A DNA stretch of 64,000 bases from Flavobacterium hercynium. Lineage in GTDB: Bacteria; Bacteroidota; Bacteroidia; Flavobacteriales; Flavobacteriaceae. Of the stretch, positions 8,677-17,511 are shown one piece after another (the first letter of the stretch is position 1; each line of letters begins with the position of its first letter). Where the stretch lies: positions 236,606 through 300,605 of the forward strand of contig NZ_MUGW01000017.1 of NCBI RefSeq assembly GCF_002217285.1, written 5' to 3'. The notes beneath the pieces were generated by a model. The model was not told where the DNA came from. It made no database searches and worked only from the letters and a program-made list of their open reading frames with translations. Both the position numbers and the translations under genes were made by a program.

Positions 8677-9924
8677 ATGCTGGTTTATCTAAGGTTATTG
8701 AAAGAAAGTCTGAGCTTTGCAATAAATGCTCTGCGAAATAATAAATTACGTACACTACTCTCCTTGTTGGGCGTAACGATTGGTATTTTTTCGATTATTG
8801 CAGTGCTTGCTGCAGTTGATTCTTTAGATAGAAAAATTTCTAAAGATTTGAGCAGCTTAGATAAAAATACAATTTATTTAATGAAATATTGTTTTGGACC
8901 TTCAGAAATTCCACAATGGAAGAGAGAGCAGTTTCCAAATGTAAAATATGATGAATATATTAGTTTAAAAAATTCGCTTACTAACACAGATCAGGTTGCT
9001 TATCAGTTTTTTGTAAATAAAGAAACTATAAAATACGATTCTAAAACGGTGAGTGATGTAAATATTGTTCCGGCATCTAATGAAATTGTAGAAATTGAAG
9101 GTTTGAATGTTGATAATGGACGTTTTTATACTGAATCTGAATCAAATTCCGGAACGGCAGTAATTGTCTTAGGATATGATATTGCTGAAGGGCTGTTTGG
9201 AGGATCAGAACCGGTTGGAAAAAGCATTCGGTTATACGGACAACGTTTTACCGTAATTGGTGTAATAGCGAAGCAGGGAGCAGGTTTTTTTGGTGATAGT
9301 AATGATACTTCGGTTTATATACCCACAAACTTCTTACGTCGTATGTATGGGGACAATGATGCCATGACTCCTGTTATTGTATTAAAACCGGTAAAAGGTG
9401 TCGATATGGATGCTTATAAAGCTCAGGTTGCTCAAAAACTACGAGCAATCCGTGGAATGAAAGCAGGGGAGATGGATAACTTTTTTATTAATGTACTTTC
9501 TGGTTTTACAGATTTTATCGATGGAATTCTGGGGCAGATGAATGTTGTAGGATGGGTGATTAGTGGATTCTCTCTTTTGGTAGGAGGTTTTGGAATTGCC
9601 AATATTATGTTTGTTTCTGTGAAAGAACGTACCAATTTAATTGGGATTCAAAAATCATTGGGAGCTAAAAATCGTTTCATCTTATTTCAATTTTTATTCG
9701 AAGCTGTAATTCTGTCTGTTATTGGTGGAATCATTGGCTTGTTGTTGGTCTGGGGTATTTCTCTTGCTTTAACTCAATTACTCGATTTTGAGTTTGTTTT
9801 AAGTCTTGGAAATATCTTACTAGGAACTGGAATTTCAGCCATAATTGGACTAATCTCAGGTATTCTGCCAGCTATTTCAGCGGCAAATCTTGATCCTGTT
9901 GAGGCTATTAGAACTGGAATGTAG
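8677..9924 (+). CDS. MacB/FtsX-type ABC transporter permease
   Basis: This 415-residue protein has the MacB fold. It has an N-terminal membrane helix in NALRNNKLRTLLSLLGVTIGIFSI (about residues 17-40, with LRTLLSLLG conserved). A periplasmic MacB_PCD domain follows (about 45-270, with VPASNEIVEIEGLNVDNGRF). The FtsX module has three helices and the signature FGIANIMFVSVKERTNLIGI (about 306-325), which contacts the ATPase. The C-terminus ends in PAISAANLDPVEAIRTGM, typical of the family. No ATP-binding subunit is next to it, so the partner is encoded elsewhere. Such systems power efflux or lipoprotein handling by mechanotransmission; the substrate is unknown. Confidence 0.9.
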   Translation: MLVYLRLLKESLSFAINALRNNKLRTLLSLLGVTIGIFSIIAVLAAVDSLDRKISKDLSSLDKNTIYLMKYCFGPSEIPQWKREQFPNVKYDEYISLKNSLTNTDQVAYQFFVNKETIKYDSKTVSDVNIVPASNEIVEIEGLNVDNGRFYTESESNSGTAVIVLGYDIAEGLFGGSEPVGKSIRLYGQRFTVIGVIAKQGAGFFGDSNDTSVYIPTNFLRRMYGDNDAMTPVIVLKPVKGVDMDAYKAQVAQKLRAIRGMKAGEMDNFFINVLSGFTDFIDGILGQMNVVGWVISGFSLLVGGFGIANIMFVSVKERTNLIGIQKSLGAKNRFILFQFLFEAVILSVIGGIIGLLLVWGISLALTQLLDFEFVLSLGNILLGTGISAIIGLISGILPAISAANLDPVEAIRTGM

Positions 9925-10001
9925 TTTTTTTTTAAGCTTCTGAGAGACTGAGTTGCAAAGGTTCTGAGTTTTTTATTTCAAATGATAATGCTATTTAAAA
10001 A

Positions 10002-10035
10002 TAAAAAATCCCATTCGCTGTAAAGCCAATGGGAT
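10002..10035 (-). terminator. Terminator after accD
   Basis: ATCCCATT (10008-10015) pairs with AATGGGAT (10028-10035). On the minus strand the stem is followed by a T run. It lies 25 nt after the accD stop. Confidence 0.75.
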
Positions 10036-10059
10036 ATTGTGTTTTTAGAAGTTTGAAAA

Positions 10060-10914
10060 CTATCTAATTGTATTGTTTTGAATCAAATCGATATAAAGAT
10101 TGATCTTATCTTTCAATTCTTTTCTAGGCGTGATAAAGTCTAAGAATCCGTGCTCTAAAAGAAACTCAGCGGTTTGAAAACCTTCTGGTAAATCTTTTCC
10201 CGTAGTATCACGTACAACACGAGGACCTGCAAAACCAATCAAAGCACCTGGTTCAGAGATGTTGATATCTCCTAACATTGCGTATGATGCAGTTGTTCCT
10301 CCTGTAGTTGGATCAGTACATAAAGAAATGTATGGTAAACCAGCTTCGGCAAGCTGTGCTAATTTTACAGATGTTTTTGCTAATTGCATTAATGAATAAG
10401 CAGCTTCCATCATACGAGCTCCACCAGATTTAGAAATCATTACAAAAGGCAATTTGTTTTTGATAGCATGATCAATACCTCTTGCGATTTTCTCCCCTAC
10501 AACCGCTCCCATAGATCCACCAATAAAGGCGAAGTCCATACAGCAAATTACAAGTTCTTTTCCTTTAGATTTTCCAACTCCTGTACGAACAGCGTCTTTA
10601 AGATGAGTTTTTTCCATTACATCTTTCAATCGCTCTGCATATTTTTTTGTATCCACAAAATGCAAAGGATCTTTTGACGTCATGTTTTTATCTAACTCAA
10701 CAAATTCATTGTTGTCGAATAAAATTTCGAAATAGGTTGCGCTTCCAATTCTAACGTGAAAATCATCTTCAGGACTAACAAATAAGTTTCGGGCTAATTC
10801 ATCAGCATCAATAATTTTTCCAGTAGGAGATTTGTACCACAATCCTTTCGGAACGTCCATCTTATCTTCTGTAGCAGTTGTAATCCCTTTTTCTTGTCTT
10901 TTAAACCAAGCCAT
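10060..10914 (-). CDS. accD: Acetyl-CoA carboxylase carboxyltransferase subunit beta
   Basis: This 284-residue protein has the crotonase-like carboxyltransferase fold: [32 protein letters not shown] and [19 protein letters not shown] (about residues 117-215). It forms malonyl-CoA with AccA. The N-terminal region keeps the spacing of the usual zinc ribbon ([17 protein letters not shown], then [15 protein letters not shown]). All four zinc-ligand cysteines (CxxC and CxxC in the E. coli enzyme) are replaced by other residues. The catalytic core looks intact. It lies behind fbaA, separated by an inverted repeat. Confidence 0.95.
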   Translation of the reverse strand: MAWFKRQEKGITTATEDKMDVPKGLWYKSPTGKIIDADELARNLFVSPEDDFHVRIGSATYFEILFDNNEFVELDKNMTSKDPLHFVDTKKYAERLKDVMEKTHLKDAVRTGVGKSKGKELVICCMDFAFIGGSMGAVVGEKIARGIDHAIKNKLPFVMISKSGGARMMEAAYSLMQLAKTSVKLAQLAEAGLPYISLCTDPTTGGTTASYAMLGDINISEPGALIGFAGPRVVRDTTGKDLPEGFQTAEFLLEHGFLDFITPRKELKDKINLYIDLIQNNTIR

Positions 10915-10918
10915 TTTT

Positions 10919-10998
10919 TTTAGATTTTAGATTTTAGACTGTAGATTTTAGATTTTAGAGTCCAAGGAATCTAAAATCTAAAATCTGAAATCTAAAAT
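10919..10998. repeat. Palindromic repeat of TAGATTTTAGA words
   Basis: Three direct copies of TAGATTTTAGA-like words (10921-10957) are answered by the inverse CTAAAATCTAAAATCT (10970-10985). This makes a long AT-rich hairpin that ends next to the fbaA stop codon. Relatives lie at 21719-21868, 55938-55975 and 59048-59080. Confidence 0.7.
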
Positions 10999-12066
10999 TT
11001 ATAGTGTATTTACGTTATTCAAGTCAGCAAAAGCTTGCTCAAGTCTTGTATTGAATGTTACTTCACTTTCACGTACCCATTTTCTTGGGTCATAATATTT
11101 TTTGTTAGGAACATCAGAACCTTCTGGGTTACCAATTTGAGTTTTTAAATAGTCAATGTTTTTAACCATATAATCACGAATTCCTTCAGTGTATGCAAAT
11201 TGTAAATCTGTATCAATGTTCATTTTGATAACTCCGTATCCAATTGCTTCTCTGATTTCTTCAAGTGTAGAACCTGAACCTCCGTGGAAAACGAAATCTA
11301 CCGGGTTAGCACCAGTGTTGAATTTGTTTTGAACGAAATCTTGAGAATTTTTAAGGATTTTTGGAGTTAATTTTACGTTTCCTGGCTTGTAAACACCGTG
11401 AACGTTTCCAAAAGCAGCTGCAATTGTGAATTTTGGACTTACTTTAGATAATTCTTCGTAAGCATAAGCTACTTCTTCTGGTTGAGTATATAATTTAGAG
11501 CTGTCAACATCAGAGTTGTCTACACCATCTTCTTCACCACCTGTAATACCAAGTTCGATTTCTAATGTCATACCCATTTTGCTCATTCTTGCTAAGTACT
11601 CTTTGCAGATTTCAATGTTTTCTTCGATTGGCTCCTCAGACAAATCGATCATGTGAGAACTGAATAAAGGTTTTCCTGTTTCTGCAAAATGTTTTTCAGA
11701 AGCATCTAATAAACCGTCGATCCAAGGTAATAATTTTTTAGCGCAGTGGTCTGTATGTAAAATTACAGTTGCACCGTAAGCTTCTGCTAAAGTGTGAATA
11801 TGTTTTGCTCCTGCAATTCCACCAGCGATTGCTGATTTCTCGTTTGCGTTAGACAATCCTTTTCCAGCGTTAAATTGTGCTCCTCCGTTTGAAAATTGAA
11901 TGATAACTGGCGCATTTAGTTTCGCTGCAGTTTCAAGAACTCCATTGATAGTACTAGACCCCGTAACATTTACTGCCGGAAGTGCAAATCCTTTTTCTTT
12001 TGCATAATTAAAAATTTCCTGTACCTGATCACCTGTAGCTACTCCCGGTTTGATATTGTGTGCCAT
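10999..12066 (-). CDS. fbaA: Class II fructose-bisphosphate aldolase
   Basis: This zinc-dependent aldolase of glycolysis and gluconeogenesis (355 residues) matches the E. coli FbaA type in length. Metal and substrate residues are visible: HTDHCAKKLLPWIDGLLDA (catalytic Asp and Zn-binding His near residues 107-110), the AAAFGNVHGVYKPGN segment with a second zinc His, and FHGGSGSTLEEI with the third His and phosphate-binding glycines. The start MAHNIKPG follows its own promoter by about 40 nt. TamL lies upstream in the same direction, without a clear terminator between them. Confidence 0.96.
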   Translation of the reverse strand: MAHNIKPGVATGDQVQEIFNYAKEKGFALPAVNVTGSSTINGVLETAAKLNAPVIIQFSNGGAQFNAGKGLSNANEKSAIAGGIAGAKHIHTLAEAYGATVILHTDHCAKKLLPWIDGLLDASEKHFAETGKPLFSSHMIDLSEEPIEENIEICKEYLARMSKMGMTLEIELGITGGEEDGVDNSDVDSSKLYTQPEEVAYAYEELSKVSPKFTIAAAFGNVHGVYKPGNVKLTPKILKNSQDFVQNKFNTGANPVDFVFHGGSGSTLEEIREAIGYGVIKMNIDTDLQFAYTEGIRDYMVKNIDYLKTQIGNPEGSDVPNKKYYDPRKWVRESEVTFNTRLEQAFADLNNVNTL

Positions 12067-12105
12067 GTTTAATTTGTTTTATAGTTGATTTTAGTTTTTA
12101 GGTTG

Positions 12106-12113
12106 CAAAAATA
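12106..12113 (-). promoter_or_regulatory. -7 element of the fbaA promoter
   Basis: The minus strand reads TATTTTTG then C, a perfect TAnnTTTG box 40 nt upstream of the fbaA ATG. It lies inside the short gap after the TamL stop. Confidence 0.55.
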
Positions 12114-12127
12114 AGAATTAATTAGCA

Positions 12128-14683
12128 TTAGAACGGATAATTTATTCCAAAATTTAAAACCGAACGTCCAAAATTATATTCTCTGAACCATCTTTCATCT
12201 GCTGCACGTCCCGGATTATGGGTCTTAAACCCTAAATCTAATCGAATAACAAAGAAGCTTAAATCGTATCGTAAACCAAATCCTGTACCTAAAGCAATTT
12301 CTTCTAAATCGTTTACGTTGGAGAATTTTGCCTTCTCATCGATAACATTATCGAGTACATTCCAGATATTTCCGGCATCTGCAAAGATAGCTCCTTTAAC
12401 ATCGCCAAATATTTTGAAACGAAATTCGGCACTAAATGCAATTTTCATATTGGCCTCGTTAAAATCGTTCATTGCATTAGTGCTTCCGGGACCTAATGAG
12501 TAGGGTTGCCAGGCACGATTATCATTTGAACCTCCTCCATAATAACTTCGAGAGAACGGAATATAATTTGAATTACCAAACGGAATTGCAATTCCGAAAA
12601 AGCTTCTTACTGCCAGTACTTTTTCTTTACCAAAATCCCAATGTTTAATATAGTCAAATTCAGCTTTAACATATTCAGAATATTCCAGATTTAATAATTC
12701 ATAATTGTCTCTGGAATTTTTAGGCAGACTGGCAATATTTGAAAAAGCTGTTAGTAAAGTTCCTGCAGATTCTACTTTAGTTTTAAACTGATAAAAAGTA
12801 TTATCAGCCAAATCTTTTTTGGTTGTTTTGGTAAATGTATAACTTGTTGACAGGATAAAGTCATTTTCTGTCAAACGCATTCTTCTTTCTTCAATACTTT
12901 CTATGGTTCGGAAATCCGGATCATTTGGAGTCAATGCTGTATTGCCGCTAGTAACATCACTTGTAAAACCGCTTGTTCCTTCAGAAATAATCAGGTCGCC
13001 ATTTTCGTTTAAGTTAGCGGGGTTATTATTGTAAAAACTAGCCAGGCTATTTAGTTCGCGGTAAGACGATGTATATACTCTGTAATAATTGGCGGGATTT
13101 AAGTTACGAACAAACTGAACATTTAGTAAATCAAGTTTTGCAGTATTATTTCGTTTTGGAGACCAGTTATAGGCGATTCCTCCGGTAAAGTTTTCTTTAT
13201 CTAAACCAATATTGCGTTGTTTTGTAAAACCTGACGTAATGCTGGTAGATGGAATCATACTTTTTGGAATGATTTTTTCAGTTCCAAAAGGCAGTAAGAT
13301 TCTTGGGAAGTTTAATTTCAAGTCAACTCCATATTCAGAAACATTGAAGAAATTATTGTTTGGATTTGCCATGTCCTTGGAAGAACCAATGTTTAAACGG
13401 GTAGAGATTTCTAAAGTTTCTGCACGATTAAATACGTTACGGATTGTTTCTGAAATACTGGCACCTATTCCAAATTCCTGAATGTTAGAATGCGTTACAT
13501 CCAAAGAGGTTCCGAAGCTGTATTTTTTTCGGGGTGTTAAATAAACATTTGCAATTAGCGATTGTGCCGTTGGATCACGTTTGTCTATTTCATATTGTAT
13601 AGATGGATAGTTAAAAATCTTTAAATTATTTAAATATCTTGATGTAAGAGTTGTTCTAAAATCGGCGAAGGTGCTTCCTTTAGAAACGAATATCGCATCT
13701 GTTATTGCTCTGGGTTTGTATTTTAATTTCTTATAACTGTACAAGTTGAAGTTGTTGTATGTTGTACTGTCGGTAATTTTAGATTTGGCATTAGTAGGAG
13801 AGTAATCCGTATAAATGTTCACATCACTAATTTTATATAGTTTAAAAGGCTCCGTTCTGCTGGAGTCTTTTTCCTGAATGGTATTGTTGTTTATAATTAA
13901 ATTAAGGTCAGCCTTGTTTTTTTTGCCAATAGTATCAATGTTAAATGATACATAAGTTGGCTGAAAGTAATAAGCTCCGTGATTTCTGAAATATGTTGTG
14001 ATACGGCTTTTTTCTTCTTCTAGGTCAGAAGTTTTGTATTGCTTGCCGGATTTTATAAGAGATGGTTCTCTTGATGTTTTATATAAAGAATCTAGTGCAG
14101 GCGTTGAAATTGTAGTTCTAATAGAATCTATTATAAAACCTGGGCCAGTTGTGATGTTGTAATTTACCGCTGCTTTTTTTCTGGAAATACTGTCAATAGT
14201 ATAATCCGTTTTTACATTAAAGAAACCATTATTAAAGTAATAGTATTTTAATCGCACTAAAGATTTTTGCGTTTTAGCCGTGTCTATGATTACAGGAGCT
14301 TCTCCTGTATTTTTTAGGAATTCATGAATACCTTTGTATAAAAATGATTGTCCAAGTCGATCTACTTGTTTTGCAGATAATATTTTAGCCTGGCGCTCAT
14401 ATTTTCCTGGATTATTTTTAAATTTTGCCTGATAAGTAGAGTCGGGATTTAAGTTGGCTAAATTATATAAATTCAAACGCAGCTTGTATCCTAACAATGT
14501 ACCATTGGGTTTTTGATACATCTGATTAGAAGCAATTTCATCACTACTTGATTTTCCATTTACAATAATATTGTTTTTAGTAAGAAGTTTTTTTCCGTCC
14601 GGAACTCTTTTTACCGCATTACAAGCAGAAATAAATATTGCTATTAGGATAAATGCTATTATTTTTGTGGAATTCTTTTTCAA
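12128..14683 (-). CDS. tamL: TamL-like Omp85 outer-membrane lipoprotein
   Basis: The 851-residue product begins with a lipoprotein signal (MKKNSTKII, then LIAIFISAC with the lipidated Cys at residue 21). POTRA-like repeats follow (about 95-330; for example FLKNTGEAPVIIDTAKTQKS). The C-terminal half is a 16-strand Omp85 barrel. It shows FSRSYYGGGSNDNRAWQPYSLGPG, a variant of the Omp85 L6 (V/I)RGY region, and it ends in the outer-membrane signature RSVLNFGINYPF. A lipidated TamA relative is the defining feature of Bacteroidota TamL, which works with TamB in outer-membrane assembly. A full-length BamA would normally not be a lipoprotein and would carry five POTRAs. A divergent promoter serves it from the 37-nt gap to the RNA methyltransferase. 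Confidence 0.88.
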   Translation of the reverse strand: MKKNSTKIIAFILIAIFISACNAVKRVPDGKKLLTKNNIIVNGKSSSDEIASNQMYQKPNGTLLGYKLRLNLYNLANLNPDSTYQAKFKNNPGKYERQAKILSAKQVDRLGQSFLYKGIHEFLKNTGEAPVIIDTAKTQKSLVRLKYYYFNNGFFNVKTDYTIDSISRKKAAVNYNITTGPGFIIDSIRTTISTPALDSLYKTSREPSLIKSGKQYKTSDLEEEKSRITTYFRNHGAYYFQPTYVSFNIDTIGKKNKADLNLIINNNTIQEKDSSRTEPFKLYKISDVNIYTDYSPTNAKSKITDSTTYNNFNLYSYKKLKYKPRAITDAIFVSKGSTFADFRTTLTSRYLNNLKIFNYPSIQYEIDKRDPTAQSLIANVYLTPRKKYSFGTSLDVTHSNIQEFGIGASISETIRNVFNRAETLEISTRLNIGSSKDMANPNNNFFNVSEYGVDLKLNFPRILLPFGTEKIIPKSMIPSTSITSGFTKQRNIGLDKENFTGGIAYNWSPKRNNTAKLDLLNVQFVRNLNPANYYRVYTSSYRELNSLASFYNNNPANLNENGDLIISEGTSGFTSDVTSGNTALTPNDPDFRTIESIEERRMRLTENDFILSTSYTFTKTTKKDLADNTFYQFKTKVESAGTLLTAFSNIASLPKNSRDNYELLNLEYSEYVKAEFDYIKHWDFGKEKVLAVRSFFGIAIPFGNSNYIPFSRSYYGGGSNDNRAWQPYSLGPGSTNAMNDFNEANMKIAFSAEFRFKIFGDVKGAIFADAGNIWNVLDNVIDEKAKFSNVNDLEEIALGTGFGLRYDLSFFVIRLDLGFKTHNPGRAADERWFREYNFGRSVLNFGINYPF

Positions 14684-14703
14684 GTGTTCTAAAATATTTA
14701 ATT

Positions 14704-14711
14704 CAAAAGTA
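14704..14711 (-). promoter_or_regulatory. -7 element of the tamL promoter
   Basis: The minus strand reads TACTTTTG, an exact TAnnTTTG box 20 nt before the tamL start, in the short gap between divergent genes. Confidence 0.55.
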
Positions 14712-14720
14712 CATTATTTT

Positions 14721-15449
14721 ATGGTTAGTAAAAACCAAATAAAACTTATATCAAGTTTACATCAAAAAAAGCAACGTTTTATTAATCAATTATTTTTTGC
14801 CGAAGGCGTAAAAGTAATTCAGGAACTTTTGCAATCCAATTTTGAATTAGATCATTTATATACGACACAGAATGATTTTGACACTGTTCTGTCTTCAAAA
14901 CGTACGCTTATCAATGATCAGGAACTCAAAAAAATAAGTGCATTAACAACTCCAAATACGTGTTTAGCAGTTTTCAGGATGCCTGCCGAAAATAAAATTA
15001 ACGATTCAGGTCTGATTGTCGCTTTAGATGATATTCGTGATCCCGGGAATTTAGGAACGATTTTACGTCTTTGCGACTGGTTTGGCATTAAACAAATTAT
15101 TTGCTCTAAAGAAACCGTTGACATTTATAATCCAAAAGTAGTACAAGCGACAATGGGTTCTATTACAAGAGTAAATGTTAATTATGTTGATTTGAAAACT
15201 TTTTTAACGCAAACAAAGCTGCCCGTTTTTGGAACTTTTATGGATGGCGAGAATATTTATCAATCTCATTTGCCAAAAGAAGGGATCATTATTATGGGTA
15301 ATGAAGCCAATGGCATTTCTGAAGAGATCGAAAAAACGGTTACAAGCCGACTAACAATTCCACGATTTGGAGAGCTGCAAAAAACAGAAAGTTTAAATGT
15401 AGCTACTGCAACAGCAATTATTCTTAGTGAATTTAAACGGAATAGTTAA
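14721..15449 (+). CDS. TrmH/SpoU family rRNA or tRNA 2'-O-methyltransferase
   Basis: The 242-residue product has a short substrate-binding N-terminal domain (residues 1-90) and the SPOUT knot domain. The three SpoU motifs are clear: DIRDPGNLGTILRLCDWFG (motif 1), IIIMGNEANGISEEI (motif 2) and LTIPRFGELQKTESLNVATA (motif 3). The frame stays open to 14571, but that stretch runs over the tamL signal-peptide region. The ATG at 14721 (MVSKNQIKLISSL) matches where family members start. It methylates ribose 2'-OH using SAM; the exact site (23S rRNA or tRNA) cannot be read from the sequence. Confidence 0.92.
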   Translation: MVSKNQIKLISSLHQKKQRFINQLFFAEGVKVIQELLQSNFELDHLYTTQNDFDTVLSSKRTLINDQELKKISALTTPNTCLAVFRMPAENKINDSGLIVALDDIRDPGNLGTILRLCDWFGIKQIICSKETVDIYNPKVVQATMGSITRVNVNYVDLKTFLTQTKLPVFGTFMDGENIYQSHLPKEGIIIMGNEANGISEEIEKTVTSRLTIPRFGELQKTESLNVATATAIILSEFKRNS

Positions 15450-15458
15450 TACTTTGTT

Positions 15459-16166
15459 TTAGTGAAAAGTAAAATTTATTAAAATTGCTCTCGATTTCAT
15501 AGAGTCAATATTCCCAGTCCATGGACTATTTGGATCATTGTCTCTTATTAATTCGTCACCTATACCAAACATACCTCTAATAGACGGAGAAAAGATAAAA
15601 TACTCAGAGAAAATATCAACCCCAAACCCAACTTCGTAAGCATTGGTCCAAGGTTTTACTCTGAATTTTTGCTGCGAATTATCATCGTCAGATTTTGAGT
15701 TACTCGATAAGTTTAATGTTGTTGATAATCCTCCAACTAAATAAGGACGAATATTTCCGGTACGTAATGCTGAAAACTTTAATAATAAAGGAAAATGTAT
15801 GTACGTACTGTTTACTTCTCTTAAAACATCATTTTGCGAAGTGAAGTTTGGATAATATAAATCGCGTTTTGTATAGTATAAACCTGGTTCAAAACGCAAA
15901 TTTATATACTCCTGAAGTCTCAGGTCGCCCACAATTCCGACATTGAAACCGGTTGTTTTTTTGACCTGAATATCCTGATTCATTACATTTTTATAATCAA
16001 ATTTAAAGTCGAAACTGTTAAAGCCCAGATAAAACCCAAAATACACACGCTGTTTTTGCCAGTTTTCGAGATTAATAATAGGATCTTTGCTAAACATACT
16101 TTTAGCAAATTGCGAATATCCTTGCGTCGTAACGACTAATAAAATTAAGATTACTGTTTTTTTCAT
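15459..16166 (-). CDS. porT: PorT/SprT family outer-membrane beta-barrel protein (type IX secretion)
   Basis: This 235-residue protein has a cleavable signal (MKKTVILILLVVTTQGYSQ). An 8-stranded barrel pattern follows, with alternating polar and aromatic residues (VYFGFYLGFNSFDFKFDY, LRFEPGLYYTKRDLYYP, IHFPLLLKFSALRTGNIRPY). Size, signal, barrel and position directly after ubiE fit PorT (SprT in F. johnsoniae), which is needed for type IX secretion and gliding. A generic PorT-like barrel remains possible, because the family is large. The frame continues upstream to 16229, but that part overlaps the end of ubiE; the ATG at 16166 lies 1 nt after the ubiE stop, which suggests coupling. Confidence 0.82.
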   Translation of the reverse strand: MKKTVILILLVVTTQGYSQFAKSMFSKDPIINLENWQKQRVYFGFYLGFNSFDFKFDYKNVMNQDIQVKKTTGFNVGIVGDLRLQEYINLRFEPGLYYTKRDLYYPNFTSQNDVLREVNSTYIHFPLLLKFSALRTGNIRPYLVGGLSTTLNLSSNSKSDDDNSQQKFRVKPWTNAYEVGFGVDIFSEYFIFSPSIRGMFGIGDELIRDNDPNSPWTGNIDSMKSRAILINFTFH

Positions 16167-16167
16167 A

Positions 16168-16899
16168 CTATTTTTTAGAAGCAGAATAAATGGTTGCAAC
16201 TCCAAACGTTTGCGGCATAGCCACAACATCTATAAACCCAATTTTTCTTAAAATATTGTTTAAGGCTTCTCCATAAGGAAAAGCAGCAGCAGACTCAGAT
16301 AAATATCCGTAAGCTGAATTATCTTTAGAAAATAATTTCCCGATAAGAGGAAGTATGTTTTTAGTATAAAAACCATATCCTTGTTTATATGGAGTTTTGT
16401 CCGGAACCGAAGTTTCTAAAATAACAAATACGCCGTTTGGCTTTAAAACTCTTAATATTTCACCAAACCCTTTTTCCAGATTTTCGAAGTTTCTAACGCC
16501 AAAACCAACCGTTATAGCATCAAAATAATTATCCTCAAACGGAATTTTTTCAGAATCACCTAAAACTAAATCAATAACATTTGATAATTTTTTTTCGGCA
16601 ACCTTTTTCTTTCCAACTTCAAGCATTCCTGCTGAAATATCTAAACCAATAATTTTTTGAGCATTTGTTTTTGCCATCAAAATAGCAAGGTCACCTGTTC
16701 CTGTTGCGATGTCAAGAACGATTTGTGGTTTTTTATCTGAAACTATCTTTAATACTTTTTTGCGCCATTTAGTGTCAATTCCAAATGAGATTACACGGTT
16801 CAGACTATCATAGTTACCTGAGATAGTATCAAACATTTGAGCTACTTGTTCTTTTTTGCCTAAAGTAGAATCTTTATACGGAGTTATGTTTTCAGTCAT
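16168..16899 (-). CDS. ubiE: Demethylmenaquinone methyltransferase (UbiE/MenG)
   Basis: This SAM-dependent methyltransferase of 243 residues carries out the final C-methylation of menaquinone. It shows the UbiE signature [20 protein letters not shown] (about residues 23-42), motif [31 protein letters not shown] and [17 protein letters not shown]. Bacteroidota use menaquinone, so MenG is the expected role. It is the first gene of a two-gene unit with porT. Confidence 0.95.
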   Translation of the reverse strand: MTENITPYKDSTLGKKEQVAQMFDTISGNYDSLNRVISFGIDTKWRKKVLKIVSDKKPQIVLDIATGTGDLAILMAKTNAQKIIGLDISAGMLEVGKKKVAEKKLSNVIDLVLGDSEKIPFEDNYFDAITVGFGVRNFENLEKGFGEILRVLKPNGVFVILETSVPDKTPYKQGYGFYTKNILPLIGKLFSKDNSAYGYLSESAAAFPYGEALNNILRKIGFIDVVAMPQTFGVATIYSASKK

Positions 16900-16913
16900 T
16901 TTTTTTATTTACG

Positions 16914-16921
16914 CAAATATA
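16914..16921 (-). promoter_or_regulatory. -7 element of the ubiE-porT promoter
   Basis: The minus strand reads TATATTTG then C, a perfect TAnnTTTG box 15 nt before the ubiE ATG. Confidence 0.5.
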
Positions 16922-17018
16922 ATACAATCTGAGTTAACTGTAAATGAGTTTTTTTATTTGTAAATCAAATGTTTCCGAAATAGTTTTTGGTTTTCCAGAG
17001 CTCGTTTTTTTTGCGCTA

Positions 17019-17063
17019 TCACGGTAAGTGGGTATTTTTAAAAAATCACGGTAAGTGGGTATT
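17019..17063. repeat. Two direct copies of an 18-bp word
   Basis: TCACGGTAAGTGGGTATT occurs identically at 17019-17036 and 17046-17063, a 27-bp period with an A/T spacer. The word is more GC-rich than its surroundings. Confidence 0.85.
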
Positions 17064-17300
17064 GCAGTACTGAGATTTTAAAGGCATTTTTGTAATGTTA
17101 AATATTTGGAAATTATAATGATGGATAGCTATTTAGGCTAAAATCAAGTGATACTTTTTTGCACGGGTTTCATTTGTTCTTGTAAGTAGTTTGAAATGTT
17201 ACATTGCGTCGGGTAGGTAGTGCCAATGTAATATCTTTTAAAAGTGCATAACACGTTCTTAGGATTAAATTTGTTTTTGGAAATTTTAATTTTTCTTCCG

Positions 17301-17345
17301 CCTTTTTAATAGCCTTCGTGGTATTTGGTTATTAAAAAGGTTTTT
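17301..17345 (+). terminator. Orphan hairpin with T tract
   Basis: CCTTTTTAATA (17301-17311) pairs perfectly with TATTAAAAAGG (17330-17340), with an 18-nt loop and five T after it. No gene ends here, so it could mark the end of an unannotated transcript. Confidence 0.4.
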
Positions 17346-17479
17346 GAGATCTTCTCTCAAATTTTGAATATTAAGTTAGTTTTAGTAGGTTAATTATGCA
17401 GATATCCTTAACGTCTGTATTAGTATTCAATTCTCCAGACTATTTCCTGAGTTCAGTCTTAAGCTTGACATCATTATAG

Positions 17480-17511
17480 TAAAAACATCCTCTTTTTTGA
17501 GGATGTTTTTA
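17480..17511 (-). terminator. Terminator of the folA unit
   Basis: AAAAACATCCTC pairs with GAGGATGTTTTT around a short T-rich loop. The folA stop codon at 17509-17511 forms the edge of the stem, so termination follows translation closely. Confidence 0.85.

Larger units (their letters stand above)
16900..17508. other. 609-nt stretch without a recognisable gene
   Basis: No convincing reading frame is seen. The stretch starts with the ubiE promoter box (minus strand TATATTTG at 16914-16921). It then holds an 18-bp direct repeat (17019-17063), an inverted repeat TTACATTG/CAATGTAA (17199-17206 and 17224-17231), a perfect 11-bp hairpin with a following T run (17301-17345), and the folA terminator (17480-17511). 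A small RNA ending at the 17301-17345 hairpin is possible but unproven. Confidence 0.5.

Noticed and set aside
10919-10998. Attachment site or transposon end
   Set aside because: No target duplication, transposase or integrase nearby; the same words fill several gaps.
14571-14720. An N-terminal extension of the RNA methyltransferase
   Set aside because: The extension is antisense to the tamL signal peptide and is not seen in the family; the ATG at 14721 fits.
17019-17063. CRISPR array
   Set aside because: Only two copies of an 18-bp word with a 9-bp A/T spacer and no cas genes.
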